Part shown: one piece after another, positions 1-8,701 of the stretch
Numbering within the stretch: position 1 is the first letter of the stretch
Layout of the letters: the number at the start of each line of letters is the position of its first letter
Assembly (NCBI RefSeq): GCF_039679125.1
Contig: NZ_CP155551.1
Location: 2,728,001 to 2,792,000, forward strand
DNA length: 64,000 nucleotides
Origin: Blastococcus sp. HT6-4
Lineage (GTDB): Bacteria > Actinomycetota > Actinomycetes > Mycobacteriales > Geodermatophilaceae
Direction: 5' to 3'
Notes under the pieces: generated by a model
What the model was told of the DNA's origin: nothing
Database searches by the model: none
The model's input: only the letters and a program-made list of their open reading frames with translations
Translations under genes and position numbers: made by a program

Positions 1-989
1 AGCAGCACCGACGGCACCTCGCGGTCACCCTCGGGGTCCTCCACCGTGCCGTCGACCTCCGGCTCCTCGCCGTTGACCAGGGCGACGGCGAGGTCGGCCA
101 GGGCCTGCGCCTCCTCCTGGATCGGCTTGTAGACCGTCATGCACTGGCGGTCGGCGAGGATGTTCTGCAGACCCTCGACGGTCGCGTCCTGACCGGTGAC
201 CGGGACCTCCCCCGCCACGTTGTTGCGGGACAGGATCGAGATCACGGCGTTGGCGAGGCCGTCGTTGGCGGCCAGGACACCCTGGATGTCACCGCCGGCC
301 TGGGTGTACATCTGCTCGAAGATCGTCGCGGCCTGCTGGTTGTCCCAGTCGGGCACCGACTGCTCGGCGACCACCGTGTACTGGTCCATCGGGTCGAGGA
401 CCTCGTGGGCACCCTGGGAGAACAGCGTGGCGTTGTTGTCGTCGGGCGAGCCGTTGAGGAACGCGATGTTGGCCGGCTCGTCACCGAGGCACTGCGCCAG
501 GCCCTCGCCCTGCAGGCGGCCGACCTCGACGTTGTCGAACGAGACGTAGTAGTCGCTCTCGCCACCGAGCGTCAGCCGGTCGTAGTCGATCGTCTGCACG
601 CCCTGCTGCTCGGCCTGGCGCTGGATGGCCGCACCGGAGGCCGAGTCGAGGTTCGTGATCGCCAGGACGGTGACGCCCTCGGTGATCATCTGCTCGGCGA
701 TGGTCGCCATGCGTTGGGCGTCACCCTGCGCGTTCTGGATGTCGTGCTCGACGCCGGCCTCCTCGAAGGCCGCCTCGAGCAGAGGGCGGTCGGCCGACTC
801 CCAGCGGGCCGAGGATGCGGTGTCGGGAAGGATCACGCCGACCTTGCCGGCAGCCTCGCCGCCGCCACCGCCACCGCCACCGCCACCGGTGCCACCGGTG
901 CCGCCGTTGCCGTCGTCGCCACCACACGCGGCCAGGCCGAAGACCAGGGCCGCCGCGATCGCCGTCGTCAGGGTGCGCCGTCGCGCCAT
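1..989 (-). CDS. Sugar ABC transporter substrate-binding lipoprotein (partial, C-terminus outside window)
   Basis: Extracytoplasmic sugar-binding lipoprotein of the xylose/ribose (XylF/ChvE-like) type, which hands substrate to a membrane ABC permease. The ATG at 989 gives a basic N-region, a hydrophobic stretch and the lipobox LAAC with Cys22, followed by an unusual Gly-rich linker (about residues 27-44) and a periplasmic-binding fold starting VGVILPD. Later segments (ITNLDSASG, NDGLANAVIS, VTGQDATVEGLQ) are typical of the family. The gene runs leftwards off the window, so the end and the permease/ATPase genes are not visible. The sugar is inferred only from family resemblance. It is divergent from fadA with 222 nt between. 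Confidence 0.88.
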   Translation of the reverse strand, partial: MARRRTLTTAIAAALVFGLAACGGDDGNGGTGGTGGGGGGGGGGEAAGKVGVILPDTASSARWESADRPLLEAAFEEAGVEHDIQNAQGDAQRMATIAEQMITEGVTVLAITNLDSASGAAIQRQAEQQGVQTIDYDRLTLGGESDYYVSFDNVEVGRLQGEGLAQCLGDEPANIAFLNGSPDDNNATLFSQGAHEVLDPMDQYTVVAEQSVPDWDNQQAATIFEQMYTQAGGDIQGVLAANDGLANAVISILSRNNVAGEVPVTGQDATVEGLQNILADRQCMTVYKPIQEEAQALADLAVALVNGEEPEVDGTVEDPEGDREVPSVL

Positions 990-1211
990 GAGTGCCTGCC
1001 ATTTCGTTGGGGTTACAGAGAAATTCCGGCGGGTCATCTTGTCCACGTCGTCGGAGTGACCGCAAGCACACAACTGAGCCGTTGCAGGACCGTGACCACA
1101 CGGGGCCCGACCCGCGCGAGGGAGCTGCCATCGGGTGGCCGGTTACCGGCGGGTAACTTCACCGGCGACCGCGCCTCCCCCGGCCGGTCCCCGAACTGCT
1201 GCGGAGGTTCT
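990..1211. other. Divergent intergenic region, sugar-binding protein / fadA
   Basis: This 222-nt spacer must hold the promoters of both divergent genes. The GGAGG at 1203-1207, 4 nt before the GTG at 1212, is the fadA ribosome-binding site. I see no clear operator palindrome or -35/-10 pair. Confidence 0.5.
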
Positions 1212-2435
1212 GTGTCTTCCACTGAGCGGCGGCCACGCTCGCTGCGCGAGGTCGTCTTCGTCGACGGCGTCCGCACCCCCTTCGGCAAGGCCGGTCCGAA
1301 GGGCATCTACGCCGAGACGCGCGCCGACGACCTGGTCGTGCGCTGCATCCGCGAGCTGATGCGCCGCAACCCGGCCCTGCCGGCCGACCGGGTGGACGAG
1401 GTCGCCATCGCCGCCACGACCCAGATCGGCGACCAGGGGCTGACCATCGGCCGCACCGCCGCCCTCCTCGCGGGCCTGCCGAAGTCCGTCCCCGGGTACG
1501 CCATCGACCGGATGTGCGCCGGCGCCATGACCGCCGTCACCACGACCGCGAGCGGCATCGCCTTCGGCGCCTACGACGTCGCCATCGCCGGCGGCGTCGA
1601 GCACATGGGCCACCACCCCATGGGTGAGGGAGTCGACCCGAACCCCCGGATCGTCAGCGAGAAGCTGGTCGACCCGTCGGCGCTGGTCATGGGCTCGACC
1701 GCGGAGAACCTGCACGACCGCTTCCCGCACCTGACCAAGGAGCGCTGCGACGCCTTCGCGCTGGCCAGCCAGCACAAGTACGCGAAGGCGGTGGCCAACG
1801 GGAAGATCGGCCCCGAGCTCGTGCCCGTCGCCACCCGGTCGGCCGAGCAGGGCTGGGGGCTGGCCACCGTCGACGAGCCGCCGCGGCCGAACACGACCCT
1901 CGAGGGCCTCGGCACGCTGAAGACCCCGTTCCGTCCGCACGGCAACGTGACCGCCGGCAACGCGGCCGGTCTCAACGACGGCGCCACCGGTTGCCTGCTG
2001 GCCGCCGAGGAGGTGGCCGAGGAGCTCGGCCTGGACGTCGGCATGCGCCTGGTCGGCTACGGCTTCGCCGGCGTCGAGCCCGAGGTGATGGGCATCGGCC
2101 CCGTGCCGTCGACGGAGAAGGCGCTGGCCCGCACCGGCCTGTCCATCTCCGACATCGGCCTGTTCGAGCTCAACGAGGCCTTCGCCGTCCAGGTGCTGGC
2201 CTTCCTCGACCACTTCGGCATCGCCGATGACGACGAGCGCGTCAACCCGTGGGGCGGCGCGATCGCCGTCGGCCACCCGCTGGCCTCCTCCGGCGTCCGC
2301 CTGATGACCCAGCTGTCCCGCCAGTTCGCCGAGCGGCCCGACGTCCGCTACGGCCTGACCGCCATGTGCGTGGGCCTCGGCATGGGCGCCACCGTGATCT
2401 GGGAGAACCCGAACTGGGAGGGGTTCCAGAAGTGA
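1212..2435 (+). CDS. fadA: Acetyl-CoA C-acyltransferase (thiolase, beta-oxidation)
   Basis: Thiolase performing the last step of beta-oxidation, cleaving 3-ketoacyl-CoA with CoA to acetyl-CoA. The 407-aa product has the nucleophilic Cys102 in DRMCAGA, His355 in the GHP motif (AVGHPLASSG) and the second catalytic Cys386 in AMCVGLGMG, so all catalytic residues are present. The start is the GTG at 1212 because GGAGG lies 4 nt upstream; an open frame continues upstream but is non-coding in character. It overlaps fadB by 4 nt (GTGA), so the two subunits of the fatty-acid oxidation complex are probably translationally coupled. Confidence 0.95.
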   Translation: MSSTERRPRSLREVVFVDGVRTPFGKAGPKGIYAETRADDLVVRCIRELMRRNPALPADRVDEVAIAATTQIGDQGLTIGRTAALLAGLPKSVPGYAIDRMCAGAMTAVTTTASGIAFGAYDVAIAGGVEHMGHHPMGEGVDPNPRIVSEKLVDPSALVMGSTAENLHDRFPHLTKERCDAFALASQHKYAKAVANGKIGPELVPVATRSAEQGWGLATVDEPPRPNTTLEGLGTLKTPFRPHGNVTAGNAAGLNDGATGCLLAAEEVAEELGLDVGMRLVGYGFAGVEPEVMGIGPVPSTEKALARTGLSISDIGLFELNEAFAVQVLAFLDHFGIADDDERVNPWGGAIAVGHPLASSGVRLMTQLSRQFAERPDVRYGLTAMCVGLGMGATVIWENPNWEGFQK

Positions 2436-4519
2436 CGAACGCCGTCTTCGACAACGAGGTCGTGACCGCCGCCAAGCTGCGGTTCCTGACCTACCCGGGG
2501 CTGGCCGGGGAGATCGCCCTGATCACCCTGGACAACGGGCACGACCACACCCGGCCCTCGACCTTCGGGCCGGGCGGGCTGGCGTCCCTCGACGCCGCCC
2601 TCGACGAGATCTCGGCGCGTACCCCGGCGCCGGCGGCCATCGCCGTCACCGGCAAGCCGTTCATCTTCGCGGTGGGGGCCGACCTCTCCGGCGTTCCGTC
2701 AGTGACCGATGGCGCTGCCGCACGGGAGATCGCCGAGACCGGCCACCGGGTGTTCCGCCGGCTCAAGGACTCGTCGATCCCGACGTTCGCCTTCGTCAAC
2801 GGCGTCGCGCTCGGCGGCGGCCTGGAGCTGGCGCTGCACTGCCACTACCGGACGATCAGCAGCGGCGCAGCCGTCGGCTTCCCCGAGGCCTTCCTCGGGC
2901 TGGTCCCCGGCTGGGGCGGCACGCAACTGCTGCCGAACCTGATCGGCATCGACGCCGCCGTCACCGTCATCGTCGAGAACGCCCTGGCGCAGAACAGGAT
3001 GACGCCCGCCCCGAAGGTCGTGAAGCTCGGCATCGCCGACGCGCTCTTCGAGCCGGCCGACTTCCTCGAGCGCTCGCTCGAGTGGGCGGTGGGTGTGCTC
3101 GGCGGCTCGGTGACGCCCGTCCGGCCGGAGATCGACCGCTCCACATGGGACGATGCCATCGCCCGTGCTCGCGCTGTCGTGGCCGCCCGCACCCGCAACG
3201 CGTCGCCCGGCCCCGTCCGGTCGGTCGAGCTGCTCGACCTGGCGCGGGCCGGCGCCGAGGGCGAGGCGTTCACGGCCGGCACCGCGGCCGAGGACGACGC
3301 GCTCACCGAGCTGCTGATGAGCGACCCGCTGCGGGCCTCGCTGTACGCGTTCGACCTCGTGAACAGGCGGGCCAAGCGGCCGGCCGGCGCGCCGGACAGG
3401 AAGCTGGCCCGGAAGGTCACCAAGGTGGGCGTCGTCGGCGCCGGGCTCATGGCCTCGCAGCTGGCGATGCTCTTCGTCCGGCAGCTGAAGGTGCCGGTGG
3501 TCCTCACCGACATCGACCAGGCGCGCGTGGACAAGGGCGTGGCCTACGTGCACGGCGAGCTGGACAAGCTCGCCCAGCGCGGCCGGTTGTCGGCCGACAA
3601 GCTCAACCAGCTCAAGGGCCTGGTCACCGGCTCGCTGTCCAAGGACGTCTTCGCCGACGCCGACCTGGTGATCGAGGCCGTCTTCGAGGAGATGTCGGTC
3701 AAGCAGCAGGTCTTCGCCGAGGTGGAGGCGGTCGTCTCCCCCGAGTGCGTACTGGCGACCAACACCTCGGCGCTGTCGGTGACCGAGATGGCCGCGAAGC
3801 TCGAGCACCCCGAGCGGGTCGTCGGGCTGCATTTCTTCAACCCGGTCGCCGTCCTCCCGCTGCTGGAGGTCGTGCGCGCCGAGCAGACCGACGACGCCAC
3901 GCTGGCCACCGCCTTCGCCGTCGGGAAGTCGCTGAAGAAGAGCTGCGTGCTGGTGGCCGACGCCCCGGCGTTCGTGGTCAACCGGCTGCTCACCCGGTTC
4001 CTGGGTGAGGTCACCGCCGCCGTCGAGCAGGGCACCCCCGTGTCGGTCGCCGAGAAGGCGCTCGACCCGCTCGGCCTGCCGATGACGCCGTTCGAGCTGC
4101 TCTCGCTCGTCGGCCCCGCGGTCGCGCTGCACGTGGCCGAGCGCATGCACGAGGCGTTCCCCGGCCGGTTCGCCGTCGGCGAGGGCCTGCGGACGATCGT
4201 CGAGCTGGGCAGGACGAGTGTGTTCGTCGAGCCGGGCGTCGTCGACCCCGAGCTCGCGGACGCCTTCGCCGGCGACCAGCCGCTCACCGAGGAGGAGGTG
4301 CACGACCGGGCGGTCGAGGCGCTGGCGCAGGAGATCCGGCTGATGCTGGACGAGGGCGTGGTGCAGGCGGTGCAGGACATCGATCTGAGCATGATCCTCG
4401 GTGCCGGGTGGCCGTTCTGGCTGGGCGGCATCTCCGCCTACCTGGACCGCACCGGCGTCTCCGAGCGGGTCACCGGTTCGCGGTTCCTGCCGGAGGGCGT
4501 CGCCTCGCTCCCCGCCTGA
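2432..4519 (+). CDS. fadB: Fatty-acid oxidation complex alpha subunit: enoyl-CoA hydratase / 3-hydroxyacyl-CoA dehydrogenase
   Basis: Bifunctional beta-oxidation enzyme, 695 aa, the partner of the FadA thiolase upstream. The N-terminal crotonase domain (about residues 20-230) shows GADLSG, the LGGGLELAL segment and PEAFLGLVPGWGGTQ with the two expected acidic residues. The NAD-binding 3-hydroxyacyl-CoA dehydrogenase domain starts at about 330 with VGVVGAGLMASQLA and carries LHFFNPVAVLPLLEVV with the catalytic-type His; a C-terminal dehydrogenase domain follows. The GTG at 2432 overlaps the fadA stop, with a GGGAGGGG ribosome-binding site inside fadA. The nucleotide loop reads GAGLMASQ rather than the commoner GAGxMGxG, a mild variation. 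Confidence 0.94.
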   Translation: MTNAVFDNEVVTAAKLRFLTYPGLAGEIALITLDNGHDHTRPSTFGPGGLASLDAALDEISARTPAPAAIAVTGKPFIFAVGADLSGVPSVTDGAAAREIAETGHRVFRRLKDSSIPTFAFVNGVALGGGLELALHCHYRTISSGAAVGFPEAFLGLVPGWGGTQLLPNLIGIDAAVTVIVENALAQNRMTPAPKVVKLGIADALFEPADFLERSLEWAVGVLGGSVTPVRPEIDRSTWDDAIARARAVVAARTRNASPGPVRSVELLDLARAGAEGEAFTAGTAAEDDALTELLMSDPLRASLYAFDLVNRRAKRPAGAPDRKLARKVTKVGVVGAGLMASQLAMLFVRQLKVPVVLTDIDQARVDKGVAYVHGELDKLAQRGRLSADKLNQLKGLVTGSLSKDVFADADLVIEAVFEEMSVKQQVFAEVEAVVSPECVLATNTSALSVTEMAAKLEHPERVVGLHFFNPVAVLPLLEVVRAEQTDDATLATAFAVGKSLKKSCVLVADAPAFVVNRLLTRFLGEVTAAVEQGTPVSVAEKALDPLGLPMTPFELLSLVGPAVALHVAERMHEAFPGRFAVGEGLRTIVELGRTSVFVEPGVVDPELADAFAGDQPLTEEEVHDRAVEALAQEIRLMLDEGVVQAVQDIDLSMILGAGWPFWLGGISAYLDRTGVSERVTGSRFLPEGVASLPA

Positions 4520-4548
4520 CGTCCGCCGGGGTCAGGTGACCTGGTCGT

Positions 4549-4590
4549 GGAGCGTTCTCCCTCGCGGTGCACCGTGAGGAAGGACGCTCC
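4549..4590 (+). terminator. Hairpin downstream of fadB
   Basis: Outer arms GGAGCGT (4549-4555) and ACGCTCC (4584-4590) enclose a near-perfect palindrome CCTC-g-CGGTGCACCG-t-GAGG (4560-4579). It starts 30 nt after the fadB stop. There is no U-tract, as is common in high-GC actinobacteria. Confidence 0.5.
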
Positions 4591-4790
4591 GCGGCGAGGG
4601 AGGACGACGCGAGCGCACGGAGGGCAGAACCAGCGGATGCCGTCGACCTCCCGTGACGAGGCCGGCCCCGCCTCAGCCCCCGCCCGCACAGCGACCACGT
4701 CGGGCCGCCGCCGGAAGCAGGCGGGTCACCCCGCCAGCGTTCGGCGTCCATCGCAGGACCGTGCCGACGGCCCAGACCTCACACCGGCTT

Positions 4791-4859
4791 CTCGTCCGCG
4801 CGGTGTGGCAGCCTCCTCGCCGCGCACCGCGAGGAGGGCTGACGTACGGCGCGGACGAG
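4791..4859 (-). terminator. Long nested hairpin downstream of the thiamine-binding protein gene
   Basis: Perfect outer arms CTCGTCCGCGC (4791-4801) and GCGCGGACGAG (4849-4859), with a perfect inner stem CCTCCTCGC (4812-4820) / GCGAGGAGG (4829-4837), extended by CAGCC/GGCTG. It lies 13 nt beyond the leftward stop at 4873. Its position fits termination of dxs plus its partner, although the length also resembles a palindromic repeat element. Confidence 0.55.
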
Positions 4860-4872
4860 CCCGCGCGGGTCC

Positions 4873-5157
4873 TCAGCGGAACTTGGCGGTGAGGCTGTCC
4901 ATCGTGCGGTCCACCGAGGCGACCTTGATGTGCGAGAGCCCGGCCGGGGCCCCGGCGGCCAGCATCGCCTCGTGCGCGGCACGCAGCGTGGCCCAGACCT
5001 CGTCGGCCTCGCCCTCGAGCGTCGTGCCCAGGGCCCCCACCTCGTAGCGCAGCCCCGAGGACTGGATGACGGCGATCGCCGCCTCCACGTGCGCGTGCGG
5101 GTTCTCAGCGGTGCCGGGCGGCGACGGCGCGACCTGGATCTCGGCGATCACGTTCAC
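4873..5157 (-). CDS. Thiamine-binding protein, MTH1187/YqgV family
   Basis: 94-aa protein of the MTH1187/YqgV family (COG0011), small ferredoxin-fold proteins that bind thiamine and assemble as oligomers. Typical family segments are [12 protein letters not shown] near the N-terminus, a central [12 protein letters not shown] and the C-terminal SHIKVASVD. The GTG at 5157 overlaps the dxs stop as GTGA, so it is probably translated by coupling from dxs. The context is meaningful because Dxs needs thiamine diphosphate. That this protein supplies or senses thiamine for Dxs is inference. Confidence 0.85.
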   Translation of the reverse strand: MNVIAEIQVAPSPPGTAENPHAHVEAAIAVIQSSGLRYEVGALGTTLEGEADEVWATLRAAHEAMLAAGAPAGLSHIKVASVDRTMDSLTAKFR

Positions 5158-7070
5158 GCCCGGTCCTCGACGGCCGGCGTGGCCAGCCGGTCCTCGGCGC
5201 GCTCGGTGAGCACCGCCGTCCACTCCGCGATCCGGCGGGCCACGTCCTGCTCGGTGAGCCCGGCGTCGGCCAGCACCTGGCCGCGACTGCCGTGCTCGAA
5301 GAACTGCTGCGGCAGACCGACGCTGCGCACGGGCACGTCGAGGTCACGGTCCTGCAGCGCCTGGGTGAGCGTGGTGCCCACTCCCCCGGCGCGGCCGCCG
5401 TCCTCGACGGTGACGACCAGCCGGAACCCGGACGCCAGGGTCACCAGCTCGTCGGCCACCGGCAGCACCCACCGCGGGTCGACGACGGTCACCTCGATGC
5501 CGTGGTCGGCGGCGCGCTCGGCGACGGCCAGGCACATCGGCACCATCGACCCGACGGCGACGAGCAGCACGTCCGGCCGCTGCCCGCGGCGGAGCACGTC
5601 GACTGGCCCGCGCCGCTCGAGCGCCGGGATGTCGACCGGTGGCGCCCCCTTGGGGAAACGCACGACCGTCGGCCCGTCGGTGACGGCGACGGACTCGCGC
5701 AGCGCCTCCCGCAGCGTGGGCTCGTCCCGTGGGGCGGCCAGGCGCAGTCCGGGCACCACCGAGAGGAGCGACATGTCCCACATGCCGTTGTGGGAGGCGC
5801 CGTCGCTACCGGTGACGCCGGCGCGGTCGAGGACGACCGTCACCGGCTGGCGGTGCAGGGCGACGTCCATCAGCAGCTGGTCGAACGCGCGGTTGAGGAA
5901 CGTCGAGTAGACGGCGACGACGGGGTGCAGCCCGCCCATGGCCAGCCCGGCGGCCGAGGTCAGCGCGTGCTGCTCGGCGATGCCGACGTCGAAGGTGCGC
6001 TCGGGGAACCGTTCGGCGAACGCCGCCAGCCCGGTCGGGTGCAGCATCGCCGCGGTGATGGCGACGACGTCGGAGCGCTCGGCGCCGATGCGCACGAGCT
6101 CGTCGGAGAAGGCGGTGGTCCAGTCCCGTGCCGCAGCGACGCTCGCGCCGCTGTCGGGGTCGAACACCCCGGTGGCGTGCCAGGCGTCGATCTGGTCGGT
6201 CTCGGCGGGCGGGTACCCGAAACCCTTCGTGGTGACCGCGTGGACGATCACCGGGCCACCGAAGGAGCGGGCCCGGCGCAGCGCCGACTCCATCGTCTCG
6301 ATGTCGTGCCCGTCGACCGGACCGACGTACTTCAGGCCGAGGTCCTCGAACATGCCCTGGGGGGCGAGGACGTCCTTGAGGCCCTTCTTGATCGCGTGCA
6401 GCGCGTCGTAGAGCGCCGACCCGACGACGGGGGCCCGGTGCAGCGCCTGGCGCACCTGCAGCAGCGCCTGCTCGTAGCCGGGCCGCAGCCGCAGGGTGGC
6501 CAGCGCGTCGGCGACGCCGCCGATGGTCGGCGAGTACGAGCGGCCGTTGTCGTTGACCACGATGACCACCGGGCGGTCCTGCGCGGCGGCGATGTTGTTC
6601 AGCGCCTCCCAGGCCATGCCGCCGGTCAGGGCGCCGTCGCCGATGACGGCGACGACGGGCCGCCGGTCACCGCGGATCGCGAAGGCCTTGGCCAGCCCGT
6701 CGGCGTAGGAGAGCGAGGTGGAGGCGTGGCTGTTCTCGACCCAGTCGTGCTCGCTCTCGGTCCGGCTGGGGTAGCCCGACAGCCCGCCGCGCTGGCGGAG
6801 CCGCTCGAAGCCGTCGACGCGGCCGGTGAGCATCTTGTGCACGTAGGACTGGTGCCCGGTGTCGAAGACGATCGGCTCGCGCGGGGACTCGAAGACCCGG
6901 TGCAGGGCGATGGTCAGCTCCACGCAACCGAGGTTCGGGCCCAGGTGGCCACCGGTCCTCGCCACGCTGGTGACCAGCGCGTCACGGATCTCCGCCGCGA
7001 GCGCGGGGAGCTGTTCGGCGGGTATGGCCCGGAGGTCCTCGGGACCCCGGAGCGATCGCAGGAGCGGCAC
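5154..7070 (-). CDS. dxs: 1-deoxy-D-xylulose-5-phosphate synthase
   Basis: First enzyme of the MEP isoprenoid pathway, condensing pyruvate and glyceraldehyde 3-phosphate with thiamine diphosphate and Mg. The 638-aa length is normal. His42 and His73 (DTGHQSY), the TPP/Mg motif starting GDG at 144 and ending NN at 158-159, and the transketolase-type [16 protein letters not shown] segment are all present. The start is taken as the GTG at 7070 ([16 protein letters not shown]), which matches the usual Dxs N-terminus; the longer upstream frame is Arg-rich and unlike the family. A candidate -10 (TACAGT) lies 54-59 nt upstream. It is followed by the coupled thiamine-binding gene. Confidence 0.95.
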   Translation of the reverse strand: MPLLRSLRGPEDLRAIPAEQLPALAAEIRDALVTSVARTGGHLGPNLGCVELTIALHRVFESPREPIVFDTGHQSYVHKMLTGRVDGFERLRQRGGLSGYPSRTESEHDWVENSHASTSLSYADGLAKAFAIRGDRRPVVAVIGDGALTGGMAWEALNNIAAAQDRPVVIVVNDNGRSYSPTIGGVADALATLRLRPGYEQALLQVRQALHRAPVVGSALYDALHAIKKGLKDVLAPQGMFEDLGLKYVGPVDGHDIETMESALRRARSFGGPVIVHAVTTKGFGYPPAETDQIDAWHATGVFDPDSGASVAAARDWTTAFSDELVRIGAERSDVVAITAAMLHPTGLAAFAERFPERTFDVGIAEQHALTSAAGLAMGGLHPVVAVYSTFLNRAFDQLLMDVALHRQPVTVVLDRAGVTGSDGASHNGMWDMSLLSVVPGLRLAAPRDEPTLREALRESVAVTDGPTVVRFPKGAPPVDIPALERRGPVDVLRRGQRPDVLLVAVGSMVPMCLAVAERAADHGIEVTVVDPRWVLPVADELVTLASGFRLVVTVEDGGRAGGVGTTLTQALQDRDLDVPVRSVGLPQQFFEHGSRGQVLADAGLTEQDVARRIAEWTAVLTERAEDRLATPAVEDRA

Positions 7071-7123
7071 GGCTCGGCGGTGTCCTCTCGGTCGGGCGGC
7101 AGCTGCTCGGCAGCCGCCGGCCC

Positions 7124-7129
7124 ACTGTA
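7124..7129 (-). promoter_or_regulatory. dxs: Candidate -10 element of dxs
   Basis: On the minus strand this reads TACAGT, a good sigma-A -10 hexamer, which would give a leader of about 45 nt containing a GAGAGGA ribosome-binding site. No clear -35 is visible. Confidence 0.4.
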
Positions 7130-7196
7130 ACTGCGGTTTCCCCGCTCTTCCGGTCGAGCGGGTTGCCCGGATGCAGCTCACAGCTCAGGAGGTCGT

Positions 7197-7275
7197 CCGC
7201 TCAGGTCGACCGGTTCGCTCCCGCGGGGCGCTCCGCTCAGGTCCACGGGTTCGCTCCTGCGACGCGCTCCGCTCA
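7197..7275. repeat. 36-bp tandem repeat, 2.2 copies
   Basis: Two adjacent 36-bp units (7197-7232 and 7233-7268) begin CCGCTCAGGTC and share most positions. A 7-nt partial third unit (7269-7275) contains the stop codon of the leftward gene ending at 7273. It lies between that gene and dxs. Confidence 0.75.
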
Positions 7276-7659
7276 CAGTCGCGGGACCCACCGTTCCCCG
7301 CGCAGCGCACCCCCGACCACCTCGACGCCGCGGGCGGCGGCCGCCAGCCGCGCCCCCTCCCGCTCGTACGCGGTGATCGCCGCCTCGATCGCATCCGGCG
7401 GGAGCTGGTCGGCCAGCTCGACGCGGACCGTGCGCCAGCCCGTGCGCGCAGCCTCCAGACCCGCGGAGACGTGGTCGGCGGCGAACCGGGCGAGCAGCAC
7501 CGGGTAGCGGCGCAGCACCTCGTGCGCGCGGTAGTCGGGCGGCACCAGGTCGAACAACCAGGCGACGGCGGTGCGCTCCCAGTCCGGGGCCCCGGGCGGG
7601 CGCACCTCGTCCGGCCAGCCCGGCGGCACCGTCGCGTCCACCGCACCAGTCTGCCGCAC
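7273..7659 (-). CDS. Hypothetical protein, 128 aa
   Basis: Unrecognised acidic/aromatic soluble protein. Visible features are an N-terminal segment with PGWPDEVRPPGAPDWE, a helical middle (WLFDLVPPDYRAHEVLRRYP) and a conserved-looking HVSAGLEAARTGWRTVRVEL stretch. There are no membrane segments or signal peptide. The whole-gene codon usage is typical of its neighbours and the protein reads as a compact globular domain, so it is probably real. The annotated start is a GTG at 7659; a second GTG seven codons later is possible. The stop lies inside the 36-bp tandem repeat. Confidence 0.7.
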   Translation of the reverse strand: MRQTGAVDATVPPGWPDEVRPPGAPDWERTAVAWLFDLVPPDYRAHEVLRRYPVLLARFAADHVSAGLEAARTGWRTVRVELADQLPPDAIEAAITAYEREGARLAAAARGVEVVGGALRGERWVPRL

Positions 7660-7720
7660 GCATCGAACATGCGTTCGACGACGTGCCGCCGGCCGCCTCA
7701 GCCCGCCCGGACCTCCGGGG

Positions 7721-7951
7721 TCAGGAGCCGGCCTGCCGCTTCAGCCAGAACTGCTCGAACCCCCAGGTGCCGGCGCCGCTGGAGTGGTAGCTGACCAGCT
7801 CCCACCCCTCGGCACCGAGCTTGTTGAGCACCGAGCTGGTGTCGCCCTGCTGCCGTTCCGACTGACCACCGGGGAGCTTGACGCTCACTCCGGCCCGCTG
7901 CGACTCGGCGTCGTTGGCGGTGATGACCGAGGCGTATTCCCACGTGGGCAC
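7721..7951 (-). CDS. Small DUF4177-like protein, 76 aa
   Basis: Small soluble protein starting with a GTG at 7951. The pattern WEYASVI near the N-terminus, LNKLGAEGWELVSYH in the middle and FWLKR at the end is the signature of DUF4177-type proteins, whose function is unknown. It lies downstream of a secreted-protein gene but is separated from it by a strong hairpin, so it is probably transcribed separately. Confidence 0.75.
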   Translation of the reverse strand: MPTWEYASVITANDAESQRAGVSVKLPGGQSERQQGDTSSVLNKLGAEGWELVSYHSSGAGTWGFEQFWLKRQAGS

Positions 7952-8049
7952 CCGTAGACGGTATCCAATGCCGTTCCGGCAGGTGTCGGCAGCGGGACCG
8001 GCCCGGGGCGATCAGGGTGTGACGACTGCTCCGGCCCGGGACACGAACA

Positions 8050-8075
8050 GCCCCGCCCCCGGTCGGGGGCGGGGC
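8050..8075 (-). terminator. Strong hairpin terminator after the secreted protein gene
   Basis: A perfect 11-bp stem GCCCCGCCCCC (8050-8060) / GGGGGCGGGGC (8065-8075) with a 4-nt loop, 11 nt beyond the stop at 8086. Confidence 0.75.
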
Positions 8076-8085
8076 CGTCCGCACG

Positions 8086-8511
8086 TCAGAGAACCGAGTC
8101 GAAGCCCGAGCACTGGACCGTGGCGTTCCCGCTGGGCGTCACACGCAGCCGCCCGTGCTCGCTGTACGACTCCCCGCCGCCGGGCGCCGGGGCCGAGCAG
8201 ATCACCGTCGTGGTGAAGCCGTTCCGGGGCATCACGAACTCCTCCCCATACGCGCTGTCCTCCGCGGACACGTATGAGGGGATGCCACGGAACTGGCAGG
8301 TGTAGCGGGTGGTCGCCCCGTCCCTGCTCTTCTGCTGCACCACCTGGCCGATGACATCGACGCCGACCCCGGACGCCAGGCCCCCGAGCCTGCAGGTGCC
8401 ATCGACGACGTCGACGATGTCGACGATGTGGTCGGCCTGCGCCGGCGCGGCGAACGCGACGCTCAGACCTGCGGCGGCCAGGGCAGTGGATACGAGACGA
8501 CGAACGCGCAT
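8086..8511 (-). CDS. Secreted protein of unknown function, 141 aa
   Basis: Exported small protein. MRVRRLVSTALAAAGLSVAF followed by AAPAQA is a clear Sec signal peptide, with cleavage expected after about residue 26. The mature part carries four cysteines (TCRL, YTCQF, VICSA, VQCSG), suggesting two disulfides, and a beta-rich composition. The family is not recognised. The ATG at 8511 has a GGGGAGG ribosome-binding site 8 nt upstream. It is a single-gene unit between two hairpins. Confidence 0.8.
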   Translation of the reverse strand: MRVRRLVSTALAAAGLSVAFAAPAQADHIVDIVDVVDGTCRLGGLASGVGVDVIGQVVQQKSRDGATTRYTCQFRGIPSYVSAEDSAYGEEFVMPRNGFTTTVICSAPAPGGGESYSEHGRLRVTPSGNATVQCSGFDSVL

Positions 8512-8637
8512 GAAGGAGACCTCCCCGTCTGGCCCACCGCCTCCGATGGCGGCGGGCCGGGCGGTCAGTCTGGGTATCTCCGCGCGACCGCACTAGACGG
8601 GGTCGTGTCGTATTCCGGCGGCCCGGCGTGTCCACCC

Positions 8638-8664
8638 GGCGCGCCGCCGGGCCGGCGGAGCGCC
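8638..8664 (-). terminator. Hairpin downstream of the RNA methyltransferase gene
   Basis: Arms GGCGC-g-CCGCCG and CGGCGG-a-GCGCC with a 3-nt loop and one internal mismatch, 38 nt past the leftward stop at 8702. Confidence 0.5.
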
Positions 8665-8701
8665 ATGACGACCCGTGACCGCAGCGACGCTCCTCGACTG
8701 C

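Larger units (their letters stand above)
4520..4872. other. Convergent intergenic region with two large inverted repeats
   Basis: 353 nt between the convergent fadB and thiamine-binding genes. No coding sequence is supported. It holds two hairpin structures (4549-4590 and 4791-4859), one just past each stop codon, which fit terminators for the two converging operons. The stretch between them shows nothing recognisable. Confidence 0.6.
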
